Source: Pseudomonadota bacterium (GTDB lineage: Bacteria; Pseudomonadota; Gammaproteobacteria; Pseudomonadales; Halieaceae). Taken from it: a DNA stretch of 15,978 nucleotides. The notes under the pieces were generated by a model. The model had not been told where the DNA came from. It worked only from the letters and a program-made list of their open reading frames with translations, and did no database searches. Below, in pieces: positions 1 to 6,991 of this stretch. Every line of letters begins with the position of its first letter. Within the stretch, counting starts at the first letter, position 1. The DNA is taken from the NCBI GenBank assembly GCA_030591305.1, contig JAUVBI010000042.1, forward strand, positions 1 through 15,978, read 5' to 3'. The position numbers were made by a program, and so were the translations under genes.

Positions 1-22
1 AACTGTGCTACGTCCCCGGTTT
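1..22. repeat. Diverged half-copy of the gggacagagcac-type palindromic repeat
   Basis: These 22 bases match the right arm of the two long hairpins found later (outer ends at 4901 and 6165) at 19 of 22 positions, including the tccccggttt end. The mismatches are at positions 3, 10 and 11. The other arm, if there is one, lies left of the window. It sits just downstream of the stop of the LysR gene, the same kind of gene-end position as the two intact copies. It could be a decayed single repeat or half of an intact hairpin. Confidence 0.6.
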
Positions 23-43
23 ATTCACTATCTGGCAGTTCGT

Positions 44-943
44 TCATGTTGTTCGTCTTCCTCCGGTGTTTCGGAGCGTTACTGCCCAGTCCATAAATGC
101 CTGGTTTGCCCTGGATATGGTTCTGCCCCTGCGTTTGGCCAGCGCCATTTTGACGGCTGTTTTAGGAGACAGGGGGATACCCACGACGCCCGGCTCCTCT
201 TCAGTCATTATTTTAAGGCCCACGGTGCTACCCATGCCCTGCTTGACCATTTTCAGCAGCAGGGGAAGGAAATTGGACTGCATACGAAAGTCCGGTTGTA
301 CGTCGCGCTCTGCGCAGAGTTGATCCAGTTTTGCGCGTATAAAATAACCGCTTTCATACACCACCATGGGGGAGCCCTGCAGGTCGGTGATATCGATGCG
401 CCGTCGCCGACTCCAGGGGTGTTGATCACCGACACAGAGCACCATCTGTTCATTGAGCAGGGGTACCAGTTCCAGGTCTGCAAGGTTTGGGGAATCCTGA
501 AAGCTGGTAACGCCCAACTCGATTTCATCATCCAGTAGCATTTGCTCCACCCGGGTTGTGCCCGCCTGTGTCACGGATGCTTTGAGTCCCGGGTGGGTGG
601 TCAGAAATTCACTGAGCAGGTCGGGCAGGAAGTAGGTGGCTAGCATGGAGGGGCAGGCAATGCTCAGTTCGCCCTCCAGCAGATGGTTCATGGCGTCCAC
701 TGAGCGGGTGAGTTCTTCCATTTCGGCCAATATGTGCTGCGCCCGACCCAGTAGATTATGGCCCTCTGCGGTGAGCGCCACCCTGCGCCCGCTGCGGTCA
801 AACAGGGTGGTGTTCAGGGATTCTTCCAATTTGCGTACCGCTATACTGACCGCAGGTTGGGCCATATGCAGAGCGAGAGCGGCCTGGCTGAAGCTTTTTG
901 CCTCAGCCACTGCCACGAAGATTTCCAGTTTGCGTAAATCCAG
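44..943 (-). CDS. gcdR: LysR-family transcriptional regulator, GcdR-like (glutarate catabolism), apparent CTG start
   Basis: This is a one-component DNA-binding regulator. The N-terminal winged helix-turn-helix covers about residues 1-60, with the typical LysR run SQAALALHMAQPAVSIAVRK and the following LE..LNTTLFDR. A periplasmic-binding-like effector domain fills the rest (about 90-290); the total of 299 aa is normal for the family. It is divergent from gcdH-gcdG. This matches the gcdR-gcdH-gcdG order known in Pseudomonas, where GcdR responds to glutarate, so that role is inferred here from context. Start choice: an in-frame TAG lies at 968-970, and no ATG, GTG or TTG occurs before the GTG at 914-916, which would cut into helix 1. 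A CTG at 941-943 gives LDLRKLEIFVAVAEA, the expected LysR N-terminus, and sits 7 nt after AGGAG (951-955). The GTG start would give 290 aa. The family call is firm; the glutarate role is moderately sure. Confidence 0.85.
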   Translation of the reverse strand: MDLRKLEIFVAVAEAKSFSQAALALHMAQPAVSIAVRKLEESLNTTLFDRSGRRVALTAEGHNLLGRAQHILAEMEELTRSVDAMNHLLEGELSIACPSMLATYFLPDLLSEFLTTHPGLKASVTQAGTTRVEQMLLDDEIELGVTSFQDSPNLADLELVPLLNEQMVLCVGDQHPWSRRRRIDITDLQGSPMVVYESGYFIRAKLDQLCAERDVQPDFRMQSNFLPLLLKMVKQGMGSTVGLKIMTEEEPGVVGIPLSPKTAVKMALAKRRGRTISRANQAFMDWAVTLRNTGGRRTT

Positions 944-1079
944 GCTTATTCTCCTGTCGAGCGATAGCTAAATTATTAATATAAATTATATATCAAATAG
1001 ATATAAAACATATATTTTATTAATGATGTTTATTTTGATATCGTGCTGCCTTTCAATCTGACATCACAGGATGACTCTC
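944..1079. promoter_or_regulatory. AT-rich divergent control region between gcdR and gcdH
   Basis: Only 5 of the 60 bases at 971-1030 are G or C, in sharp contrast to the flanking genes. It contains nested inverted repeats: ATTAATA (975-981) with TATTAAT (1018-1024), and ATAAAA (1003-1008) with TTTTAT (1015-1020). LysR regulators usually bind short dyads of the T-N11-A type in such divergent gaps, and these are candidates. I could not single out a convincing -35/-10 pair because the whole stretch is AT-rich. Confidence 0.55.
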
Positions 1080-2264
1080 ATGGCTAACGGCAAAAGCTGG
1101 CAAAAAATAGATTGGCAGGATCCCTTCCTGCTGGAACAGCAACTCACTGACGAGCAACGCATGGTGCGCGACACCGCCAGGCAGTACGCCCAGGATAAGT
1201 TGCTGCCGCGGGTGCAGGATGCGTTTCGCAAAGAGGAGACCGACCCTGAGCTGTTTCGTGAAATGGGTGCCCTGGGATTGTTAGGGTCTACCATAGAGGG
1301 CTACGGCTGCCCCGGTGTGGATTATATTTCCTACGGCCTGGTGGCGCGTGAAGTAGAGCGGGTCGACTCGGGTTATCGCTCGATGCTGAGTGTGCAGTCC
1401 TCCCTGGTGATGTACCCCATCTACGCTTACGGTACCGAGGCGCAGCGCGAAAAGTACCTGCCCAAACTGGCAACCGGTGAGTGGATAGGTTGCTTTGGCC
1501 TCACGGAACCCGACTACGGTTCCGATCCGGGTGGCATGGTTACCCGTGCGAAAACCGTTGAGGGTGGCTACAGCTTATCCGGGACAAAAATGTGGATTTC
1601 CAACAGCCCCATCGCCGAAGTGTTTGTTGTATGGGCAAAGACAGATGACGGAAAAATTCGCGGCTTTATTCTCGATAAAGGCATGAAGGGCCTGAGTGCG
1701 CCCAAGATCGAAGGCAAACTTGCTCTGCGCGCCTCCATCACCGGCGAAATTGTGATGGATGAAGTATTCGTTCCCGAGGAGCAGTTGATGCCCAATGTAG
1801 AGGGCCTGAAGGGGCCTTTCGGCTGCTTGAATAACGCGCGCTATGGCATCGCCTGGGGTGCATTGGGTGCTGCAGAAAATTGCTGGCACACAGCCCTGGA
1901 TTATGTGATGGAGCGCAAGCAGTTTGGCAAGCCGTTGGCCGCCAATCAGCTTATCCAGCTCAAGTTGGCTGATATGCAAACAGAAATCAGCCTGGCATTG
2001 CAGAGCTGTCATCGCGCCGGTGTCTTAATGGATTCTGGGCAGATATCACCTGAATTGATCTCACTGATCAAGCGCAACTCCTGCGGAAAGTCACTGCATA
2101 TTGCTCGCATGGCGCGGGATATGATGGGCGCTAACGGTATCTCCGACGAGTATCCGGTTATGCGCCACATGGTGAATCTGGAAGTCGTGAATACCTACGA
2201 GGGTACCCACGACATTCACGCCCTGATCCTGGGGCGCACCCAGACCGATATACCTGCTTTCTAA
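1080..2264 (+). CDS. gcdH: Glutaryl-CoA dehydrogenase
   Basis: This FAD-dependent acyl-CoA dehydrogenase oxidises and decarboxylates glutaryl-CoA to crotonyl-CoA in lysine/glutarate breakdown and passes electrons to electron-transfer flavoprotein. The full acyl-CoA dehydrogenase fold is present over 394 aa, the usual GCDH length. Diagnostic segments are [17 protein letters not shown] (about 98-114; its Arg is the glutaryl-binding residue in the human enzyme), [15 protein letters not shown] (FAD/substrate loop), [15 protein letters not shown], and [16 protein letters not shown], whose Glu at about 374 is the catalytic base. These features distinguish GCDH from other acyl-CoA dehydrogenases. 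I prefer the ATG at 1080, which has AGGA at 1068-1071 with 8 nt spacing; an in-frame ATG at 1071 overlaps that site and would add three residues. The next gene starts 11 bases after the stop, so the two form an operon. Confidence 0.95.
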   Translation: MANGKSWQKIDWQDPFLLEQQLTDEQRMVRDTARQYAQDKLLPRVQDAFRKEETDPELFREMGALGLLGSTIEGYGCPGVDYISYGLVAREVERVDSGYRSMLSVQSSLVMYPIYAYGTEAQREKYLPKLATGEWIGCFGLTEPDYGSDPGGMVTRAKTVEGGYSLSGTKMWISNSPIAEVFVVWAKTDDGKIRGFILDKGMKGLSAPKIEGKLALRASITGEIVMDEVFVPEEQLMPNVEGLKGPFGCLNNARYGIAWGALGAAENCWHTALDYVMERKQFGKPLAANQLIQLKLADMQTEISLALQSCHRAGVLMDSGQISPELISLIKRNSCGKSLHIARMARDMMGANGISDEYPVMRHMVNLEVVNTYEGTHDIHALILGRTQTDIPAF

Positions 2265-2275
2265 GGGGTTATCGG

Positions 2276-3445
2276 GTGGGGGCACTGTCTCATATCAAGG
2301 TTCTGGACCTGTCCCGCGTATTGGCTGGGCCCTGGGCCAGCCAGATATTTGCCGACCTGGGCGCGGAGGTGATCAAGATTGAGCGCCCCGGTGTAGGCGA
2401 TGATACCCGCAGCTGGGGGCCTCCCTTTCTGAAAGATCGGGACGGTAATGACACTGCAGAATCAGCCTATTTCCTGTGCACCAACCGGGGTAAGCAATCG
2501 GTCTGTGTCGATATGAAATCTGCTGAAGGGCAGGAGACCATTCGCAAGTTGGCTGATCAATGTGACGTGGTGTTAGAAAACTTCAAGGTGGGGGGCGCGG
2601 CAAAGTTTGGGATTGGCTACGAAGCCTTGAGCGCTCGCAATCCAGGGCTTGTGTATTGTTCCATCACCGGCTTTGGCCAGAATGGCCCCTATAAAGATCG
2701 GCCGGGTTATGATTTTCTGGTGCAGGCCATGGGTGGCCTGATGAGTGTAACCGGCCAGCCCGATGGTGCCGAGGGTGCCGGGCCACAGAAGGTGGGTGTT
2801 GCCCTCACTGATATTATGACTGGACTGTATGCCACCATTGGTATTTTGGCGGCATTGACCGAGCGCGACCGCTCCGGGTTGGGCCAGTTTGTCGATCTCG
2901 CTCTACTGGATGTTACAGCGGCTACTTTAGCCAACCAAGCTAGTAATTACCTGGTGGGCGGTATGGTGCCAACGCGGCTGGGTAATGCCCACCCCAATAT
3001 CGTGCCCTACCAGAGTTTTGTCGCCGCCGATGGGCATTTGATTGTGGCAGTTGGCAACGATGCCCAGTTTGGCCGTTTTGTGGAGGTGCTGGGTTGTCCG
3101 GAGTTGGCAAATGATGGGCGCTTCGCCACCAACCAGGCCAGGGTGCACAACAGGGAGATCCTGGTTCCCCTTTTGCAAAGGCCTATGCTGGAGCGGGGCA
3201 AAGAGGAATGGTTGAAAATACTGGAAGAGGTTAAGGTTCCGGCTGGGCCGATCAATTCCATTGCAGAGGTATTTGCAGAGCCGCAGATTCAGGCCAGGGG
3301 GATGCAGGTGGAGCTAGCCCATCCCGACAACCCCAATTTGCAGCTTGTGGGTAACCCCATTAAATTGTCTCGCACGCCGGTGGAGTATAGAAAACCCCCT
3401 CCCACCCTGGGTCAGCACACCGAGGAAGTGCTGGCTGAATTATAG
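2276..3445 (+). CDS. gcdG: Family III (CaiB/BaiF) CoA-transferase, glutarate CoA-transferase type
   Basis: It likely moves CoA from succinyl-CoA (or a similar donor) to glutarate, making the substrate of the dehydrogenase encoded just upstream. The 389-aa product has the CaiB/BaiF landmarks: HIKVLDLSRVLAGPWA near the N-terminus, the LGAEVIKIERPG.GDDTR CoA-binding segment (28-44), FLCTNRGKQSVCVD.K, and GYDFLVQAMGGLMSVTG, in which Asp146 is the expected catalytic aspartate that forms the acyl anhydride. It begins with GTG, 7-8 nt after an AAGGGG Shine-Dalgarno that overlaps the gcdH stop region, so translation is probably coupled. Pairing with gcdH and the divergent LysR gene supports glutarate rather than formate or carnitine as substrate; the substrate itself is inferred from context. 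Confidence 0.88.
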   Translation: MGALSHIKVLDLSRVLAGPWASQIFADLGAEVIKIERPGVGDDTRSWGPPFLKDRDGNDTAESAYFLCTNRGKQSVCVDMKSAEGQETIRKLADQCDVVLENFKVGGAAKFGIGYEALSARNPGLVYCSITGFGQNGPYKDRPGYDFLVQAMGGLMSVTGQPDGAEGAGPQKVGVALTDIMTGLYATIGILAALTERDRSGLGQFVDLALLDVTAATLANQASNYLVGGMVPTRLGNAHPNIVPYQSFVAADGHLIVAVGNDAQFGRFVEVLGCPELANDGRFATNQARVHNREILVPLLQRPMLERGKEEWLKILEEVKVPAGPINSIAEVFAEPQIQARGMQVELAHPDNPNLQLVGNPIKLSRTPVEYRKPPPTLGQHTEEVLAEL

Positions 3446-3459
3446 CGGGGAAGCATCTA

Positions 3460-3840
3460 TTATTGTTCTGCTGACATTCGCCTGTGGGTGACCACGAGAA
3501 GAGCGCAACTCAGGACTTCAACCACCACCGATATCAACACCTCAGGTACATAACCCTGGGTTGCAAATCCATATAAACGTCCCACCGCTGCAATTCCCAA
3601 CAGTAATGCTGCTGCCAGCAGCCAGAACGAGTGTCCTCGTCTGAGTCCCAGGACAATCATAATGGCACTGCCGAAGAACAAGCCACCCATATCTGCCAGC
3701 AGGTTATTTACCCCTGTGGCATCAAGGGCTTGCACCATCCACTCGGCAGCTATGTCATTAAACGTAAACCACCAGCGGGCACCTAACATCGCCATCAGGG
3801 CGGCAAACAGTCCACACGCTATTTTTAATCCCATTGTCAT
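3460..3840 (-). CDS. Small integral membrane protein, DUF4345-like
   Basis: The product is 126 aa with about four hydrophobic segments: IACGLFAALMAMLGARWWF, a central segment from LLADMGGLFFGSAIMIVLGL, then FWLLAAALLLGIAAVG, and VLISVVVEVLSCALLVV. The WWFTFNDIAAEW region followed by a central GGLFFG.A and a later GR.YG pattern resembles DUF4345 membrane proteins, which have no known function. The start is the ATG at 3838-3840, preceded by GGAG with 7 nt spacing; longer in-frame starts lack that site and read through charged, unrelated sequence. It is convergent with gcdG, with 14 bases between stops and no visible terminator hairpin. The family assignment is from memory and moderately sure; membrane location is clear. 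Confidence 0.7.
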   Translation of the reverse strand: MTMGLKIACGLFAALMAMLGARWWFTFNDIAAEWMVQALDATGVNNLLADMGGLFFGSAIMIVLGLRRGHSFWLLAAALLLGIAAVGRLYGFATQGYVPEVLISVVVEVLSCALLVVTHRRMSAEQ

Positions 3841-3903
3841 TCTTCTTCTCCAAAACCGGACGGGGTAACACAGAGACACCCTATCGCGATTGTGCTCGCA
3901 TGG

Positions 3904-3953
3904 CCAGCGTGTTGACGGTAGTTGAGCAAATTCTGAACGTCGCATTCACGGCA
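3904..3953 (+). pseudogene. Fossil 50-bp fragment duplicated from the DUF2884 gene
   Basis: These 50 bases match 4327-4376 inside the downstream DUF2884 gene at 44 of 50 positions, as a direct repeat offset by 423 bp. All six differences are transitions, each with C or G in the gene and T or A here, the direction expected of a decaying non-coding copy. Similarity stops abruptly at both ends. The reading frame would still be open (SVLTVVEQILNVAFTAL against SALTVAEQALNVAFTAL), but there is no start codon or Shine-Dalgarno for it. It lies in the 215-bp gap between two divergent genes. Confidence 0.7.
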
Positions 3954-3988
3954 TTGTATCCATCGCCACGGGGGATTATTTTTAACGT

Positions 3989-4016
3989 TTGATATTTTGT
4001 GATATAGTGTTATATT
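3989..4016 (+). promoter_or_regulatory. Candidate sigma-70 promoter of the DUF2884 gene
   Basis: TTGATA at 3989-3994 and TATATT at 4011-4016 are separated by 16 bases, inside an AT-rich stretch 40 to 67 bases before the start codon. The match to TTGACA/TATAAT is good, but in AT-rich sequence such matches also occur by chance. Confidence 0.5.
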
Positions 4017-4055
4017 AAAGTATATCACCCAAAAGAAATGATCGAGGGGTCCGCC

Positions 4056-4808
4056 ATGAAGCATTTCACAGTTCTAATCTTCGGTATTCTGTTATCTGCG
4101 CTGGTTGCGGCCGACGAATGCACTGTCGACCTGAATTACAATATAAAGGTCAGCTCGACGGCACTCACGGTATCCGGCAAGAGCGAGACAATTTATGAGA
4201 TTGGCCAAGGCGGCCTGCTTAGCGTAAAAGGCGCATCGGTTGCACTGAATGAGGGGCAACTGGCTTTGGCCGAGGAGTATGCAGGAGAGGTGGCGGTGCT
4301 GGTGCCCCAGTGGATAACACTGGTGTCCAGCGCGCTGACGGTAGCTGAGCAAGCTCTGAACGTCGCGTTCACGGCACTTTTTGGCGAAGACAGTGAGGCG
4401 GTGAGTAGATCCACTGTGGCCTTGGCCAATGCGCGGGAGAGGTTTGAAAACAGTAGCAGCGTCGAAAATGGTGTGTATTCAATTTCTGTTACTGCATTTG
4501 ATAGTGTCGGCGGAGCCTTTGATGAGGAATTTGATGAAGAAATAGAAGATGCAGTCATGGCTTCCCTCGGGGCTGTATTTCTTGAAGTTGGCAAGACTTT
4601 ACTGTCCTCCGAGGCAGATTTTGACGACAGCCTGGCAAATTTTGGCAGCCGCATGGATCACATGGGTGAGGAGTTGGAGGCTATGGGCGCAGGGCTGGAG
4701 GGAGCCGCCAAGGAGTTATGCCAGGGCATGAGAAGGGTTCAAAAACTTGAGCAGAGGGTTATGGAGGAGATTCCAGAACTGGCGGACTACCAGCTGTTTG
4801 GGTCATAA
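4056..4808 (+). CDS. DUF2884 (YggN-like) exported protein
   Basis: The 250-aa product has a clear signal peptide (MKHFTVLIFGILLSALVAA, with cleavage expected before DECTVD), so it is periplasmic or outer-membrane linked. The mature protein starts DECTVDLNYNIKVS, followed by a short beta-rich region with LSVKGASVALNEGQ, then LAEEYAGEVAVLVPQWITLV and SALTVAEQALNVAFTALFGE. This is the pattern of DUF2884, the family of E. coli YggN, whose function is unknown. The later half is acidic (DEEFDEEIEDAV) and predicted helical, ending with a Glu/Leu-rich helix. The ATG at 4056 is chosen because GAGGGG (4044-4049) lies 6 nt upstream; the ATG at 4038 precedes that site and would spoil the signal peptide. 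A 50-bp internal segment (4327-4376) is duplicated upstream. It is followed by a long hairpin repeat. Confidence 0.82.
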   Translation: MKHFTVLIFGILLSALVAADECTVDLNYNIKVSSTALTVSGKSETIYEIGQGGLLSVKGASVALNEGQLALAEEYAGEVAVLVPQWITLVSSALTVAEQALNVAFTALFGEDSEAVSRSTVALANARERFENSSSVENGVYSISVTAFDSVGGAFDEEFDEEIEDAVMASLGAVFLEVGKTLLSSEADFDDSLANFGSRMDHMGEELEAMGAGLEGAAKELCQGMRRVQKLEQRVMEEIPELADYQLFGS

Positions 4809-4830
4809 TGCTCAATTGTCGGCTCGAGGG

Positions 4831-4901
4831 AAAACCGGGGACAGAGCACAATTAATAAAGGGGTCTAACCCCTTTATTAATTGTGCTCTGTCCCCGGTTT
4901 T
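4831..4901. repeat. Perfect 34-bp-arm hairpin, gggacagagcac palindromic repeat (copy 1)
   Basis: The arms 4831-4864 and 4868-4901 are exactly complementary with a 3-base loop (4865-4867). The outer 25 bases of each arm (from aaaaccgggg inwards) are identical to those of the hairpin at 6069-6165; the inner stem differs and is shorter. The tip is AAAGGGG-TCTAA-CCCCTTT. Extended palindromes of this kind in gammaproteobacteria are usually REP-type elements thought to be moved by RAYT (IS200-like Y1) transposases; none is encoded here. It lies between two genes on the same strand and may end or weaken transcription, though no U-tract longer than four follows. Confidence 0.92.
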
Positions 4902-4936
4902 ACACCAGGTAACGACTCTCCTGCAGGGGTGATTTG

Positions 4937-6070
4937 ATGAAATATGTCCTGTTTATGGTTCTGGCGCTGGCTGTTGTCGCAGTGGTACTGGTCAATGGCA
5001 GGCAGCCACAGCCTTTTTCCCCGCAATCTGAAAGTGCGTATCGCCTAAAGCCCGGACCTGCCGAGGTGTTGCGCTACGATGAAACCTTCATCGACAAGAG
5101 TAGACCCACCCAGGCTAACGGCGATTACCCCGGTGACCCTGCGCGACGTTTGGAGGGTACCGTCTGGCACCCCGCCAGCGATACGTTGGGCCCCTATCCC
5201 CTTATTGTCTACAGTCACGGTTTTAGCTCCAACAAAGACGGCGGTGCCTATCTTGCAAAACACCTGGCCAGCCTGGGCTATGTGGTGGTGGCAGTGAATT
5301 ACCCCCTGACATTCTGGGGGGCTCCGGGTGGCCCGAATGTCAAAGATGTGGTGAACCAGCCCGCCGATGTCAGCTTTTTGATTGATACCCTGTTGGCCCA
5401 GAGCAAAATTTCAAGGCACGTGCTGGAAGGTATGGTAGATGGCTTGCGTATTGGTGTGATGGGCATATCCCTGGGTGGTTTGACCACTGAGCTGGTCACC
5501 TATCACCCGGATATGCGCGACCCTCGAATAGGTGCAGCACTTTCGATAGCAGGCCCCACGGCATTGTTTACCCCGGTATTTTTTGAACAGGTTAATATCC
5601 CCTTTATGATGCTGTCCGGTGATATTGATGCGCTGGTTCCCCATGCTTCAAATGCTGCCCCGATTCTGGAGAAGGTAACCGGCAGCCAGCTGGTAACTCT
5701 CGCAAATGCCTCTCACACTGCTTTTTCCGGGACAGCATCGCTGTTGCGTTGGCTGAATAACCCCGATGCCATAGGTTGCTGGGTGGTCAAAAGAAATATC
5801 GGGCAAGGGATGAGTGAGTCCTGGTATGACCTGATCGGGTCCGAGGCACAGGGGGTGGACCACAATACGCTTAACGAACTGTGCTTACTCGACCCTTTGC
5901 CCAAAGCCATGAATGCCCTGCGGCAGCAGATGATAAGCGCTGTGGTTGTCAGCAGTTTCTTCCAAAGCCACTTCTCCCTGAGTGCCAAGGAGCGGGACGC
6001 ATCCCGGCTCTATCTCAGCAGGGTCATGGACAAGGAGCTGGCGGACGTGAGTTTTCGCCGGGCGTATTAA
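4937..6070 (+). CDS. Exported alpha/beta hydrolase (dienelactone-hydrolase/PAF-acetylhydrolase-like)
   Basis: The 377-aa product begins with a strongly hydrophobic N-terminal segment (about 4-20) that acts as an uncleaved anchor or signal peptide, placing the enzyme in the periplasm. The hydrolase core follows: PYPLIVYSHGFSSNKDGG (oxyanion HG at about 94-95), the nucleophile elbow GVMGISLGG with Ser178, the acid in SGDIDALVP (Asp229 or Asp231), and the base in ASHTAFSG (His260). The catalytic triad is complete, so it should be active; the substrate (an ester or lipid) cannot be deduced. The ATG at 4937 is preceded by AGGGG with 7 nt spacing; a TTG directly before it is a less likely start. 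Its TAA stop overlaps the first bases of the second hairpin. It may share transcription with the DUF2884 gene 128 bases upstream, but a hairpin lies between them. Confidence 0.85.
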   Translation: MKYVLFMVLALAVVAVVLVNGRQPQPFSPQSESAYRLKPGPAEVLRYDETFIDKSRPTQANGDYPGDPARRLEGTVWHPASDTLGPYPLIVYSHGFSSNKDGGAYLAKHLASLGYVVVAVNYPLTFWGAPGGPNVKDVVNQPADVSFLIDTLLAQSKISRHVLEGMVDGLRIGVMGISLGGLTTELVTYHPDMRDPRIGAALSIAGPTALFTPVFFEQVNIPFMMLSGDIDALVPHASNAAPILEKVTGSQLVTLANASHTAFSGTASLLRWLNNPDAIGCWVVKRNIGQGMSESWYDLIGSEAQGVDHNTLNELCLLDPLPKAMNALRQQMISAVVVSSFFQSHFSLSAKERDASRLYLSRVMDKELADVSFRRAY

Positions 6071-6165
6071 AACCGGGGACAGAGCACAATTAAAAACGGA
6101 ACGACTTAAAGGGGGCTCCCCCCTTTAAGTCGTTCCGTTTTTAATTGTGCTCTGTCCCCGGTTTT
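6069..6165. repeat. Perfect 47-bp-arm hairpin, gggacagagcac palindromic repeat (copy 2)
   Basis: The arms 6069-6115 and 6119-6165 are exactly complementary with a CTC loop, and one more T-A pair (6068/6166) extends the base. The outer 25 bases equal those of copy 1; the inner stem contains a different, longer segment (from about 6094) ending in AAAGGGGG-CTC-CCCCCTTT. It fills almost the whole gap between two convergent genes: the hydrolase stop (6068-6070) is part of it, and the M48 protease stop (6169-6171) is 3 bases away. It could therefore serve as a shared bidirectional terminator or mRNA 3'-end stabiliser, although the T-run is only four bases long. Confidence 0.93.
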
Positions 6166-6168
6166 AGC

Positions 6169-6981
6169 TTACTTGATGATGGTTACCGGGTGGATTGCGG
6201 CCAGCTTGCCCTGGGGGTTTAGCTTGCGCATTTCGTGGGTAAGGGCGGCCAGGGCGGCCTGCCTGTTCGCGGGTGCCGGGTGAGTGCTGAGGAATTCAGG
6301 TGGTTTTGATCCTCCCAGCGATCCCATCTTCTGCCATAGTGTGACCGCGGCGTCCGGGTCATATCCCGCCCGGGTGGCGAGCTCGATGCCAATGCGGTCG
6401 GCCTCGGACTCTGCGGTGCGGCTATTGGGTAATTCCAGTGCGACCTTAGCCGCCATGCCCGCCGCACCCATTGTTGCTATGGGTCGGTCGGACATAACGC
6501 CCAGTGCGACCACGGCCAGTGTGGTTGCCATGGCCCGCGACATGCGCTCTGCCGTGTGATTGGCCAGGGCGTGAGATATTTCATGGCCCATAATCTGGGC
6601 AAATTCTGCATCGGTGAGTTTGAGTTTTTCGAATAGCCCGGTGTATACGGCCATTCGTCCGCCTGCCATACACCATGCATTAACCATTTCTGGGTCATCA
6701 ATAATGGCGACACTCCACTCCCAGTTAGCTGATTGTGGGTAGAGCACGGTAGCCTCTGTGACCAGCCGTCCTGTAATAGTTTGCACTTTGTCCATCAGCA
6801 GAGGGTCATCGACCAGCTTGTTTTGCTGGTCCAGTTCGCTAACTGTACTCAAATAGGCCTTGCGAGATTCAACGATGGCGGATTCTGGAGAAATCAACAT
6901 GAGTTGACTGCGCCCTGTGGGGCTGCTGACGCAGGCCGGGAGCAGTGTGATGATGCACAGTACAAGCAGTAGTTTTTTCAT
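6169..6981 (-). CDS. M48-family metalloprotease lipoprotein (LoiP/BepA-like)
   Basis: This is a zinc endopeptidase probably anchored to the inner face of the outer membrane and involved in envelope protein quality control. The 270-aa product has a lipoprotein signal peptide with lipobox LPAC (Cys17 lipidated), the M48 motif HEISH (133-137, two His ligands and the catalytic Glu), the following segment HTAERMSRA, and SRTAESEADRIG, where Glu191 of ExxxD is the third zinc ligand. STHPAPANR near 232-240 is the usual C-terminal M48 signature. There is no TPR domain, so it resembles LoiP (YggG) more than BepA. The ATG at 6981 is chosen because it gives the lipoprotein signal; longer starts overlap the upstream PadR gene. 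It starts 10 bases after the PadR stop, which suggests an operon, but the Shine-Dalgarno is poor, so coupling is likely. Confidence 0.92.
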   Translation of the reverse strand: MKKLLLVLCIITLLPACVSSPTGRSQLMLISPESAIVESRKAYLSTVSELDQQNKLVDDPLLMDKVQTITGRLVTEATVLYPQSANWEWSVAIIDDPEMVNAWCMAGGRMAVYTGLFEKLKLTDAEFAQIMGHEISHALANHTAERMSRAMATTLAVVALGVMSDRPIATMGAAGMAAKVALELPNSRTAESEADRIGIELATRAGYDPDAAVTLWQKMGSLGGSKPPEFLSTHPAPANRQAALAALTHEMRKLNPQGKLAAIHPVTIIK

Positions 6982-6991
6982 GCGGCGGATT

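Noticed and set aside
3460..3945. Longer 161-residue version of the DUF4345-like protein
   Set aside because: The extra N-terminus is charged, runs into the fossil duplication and lacks a Shine-Dalgarno, while ATG 3840 has GGAG at good spacing.
4831..6165. CRISPR-like repeats, because two near-identical units occur within 1.3 kb
   Set aside because: The units are full palindromes separated by a complete hydrolase gene, with no regular spacing, spacers or cas genes.
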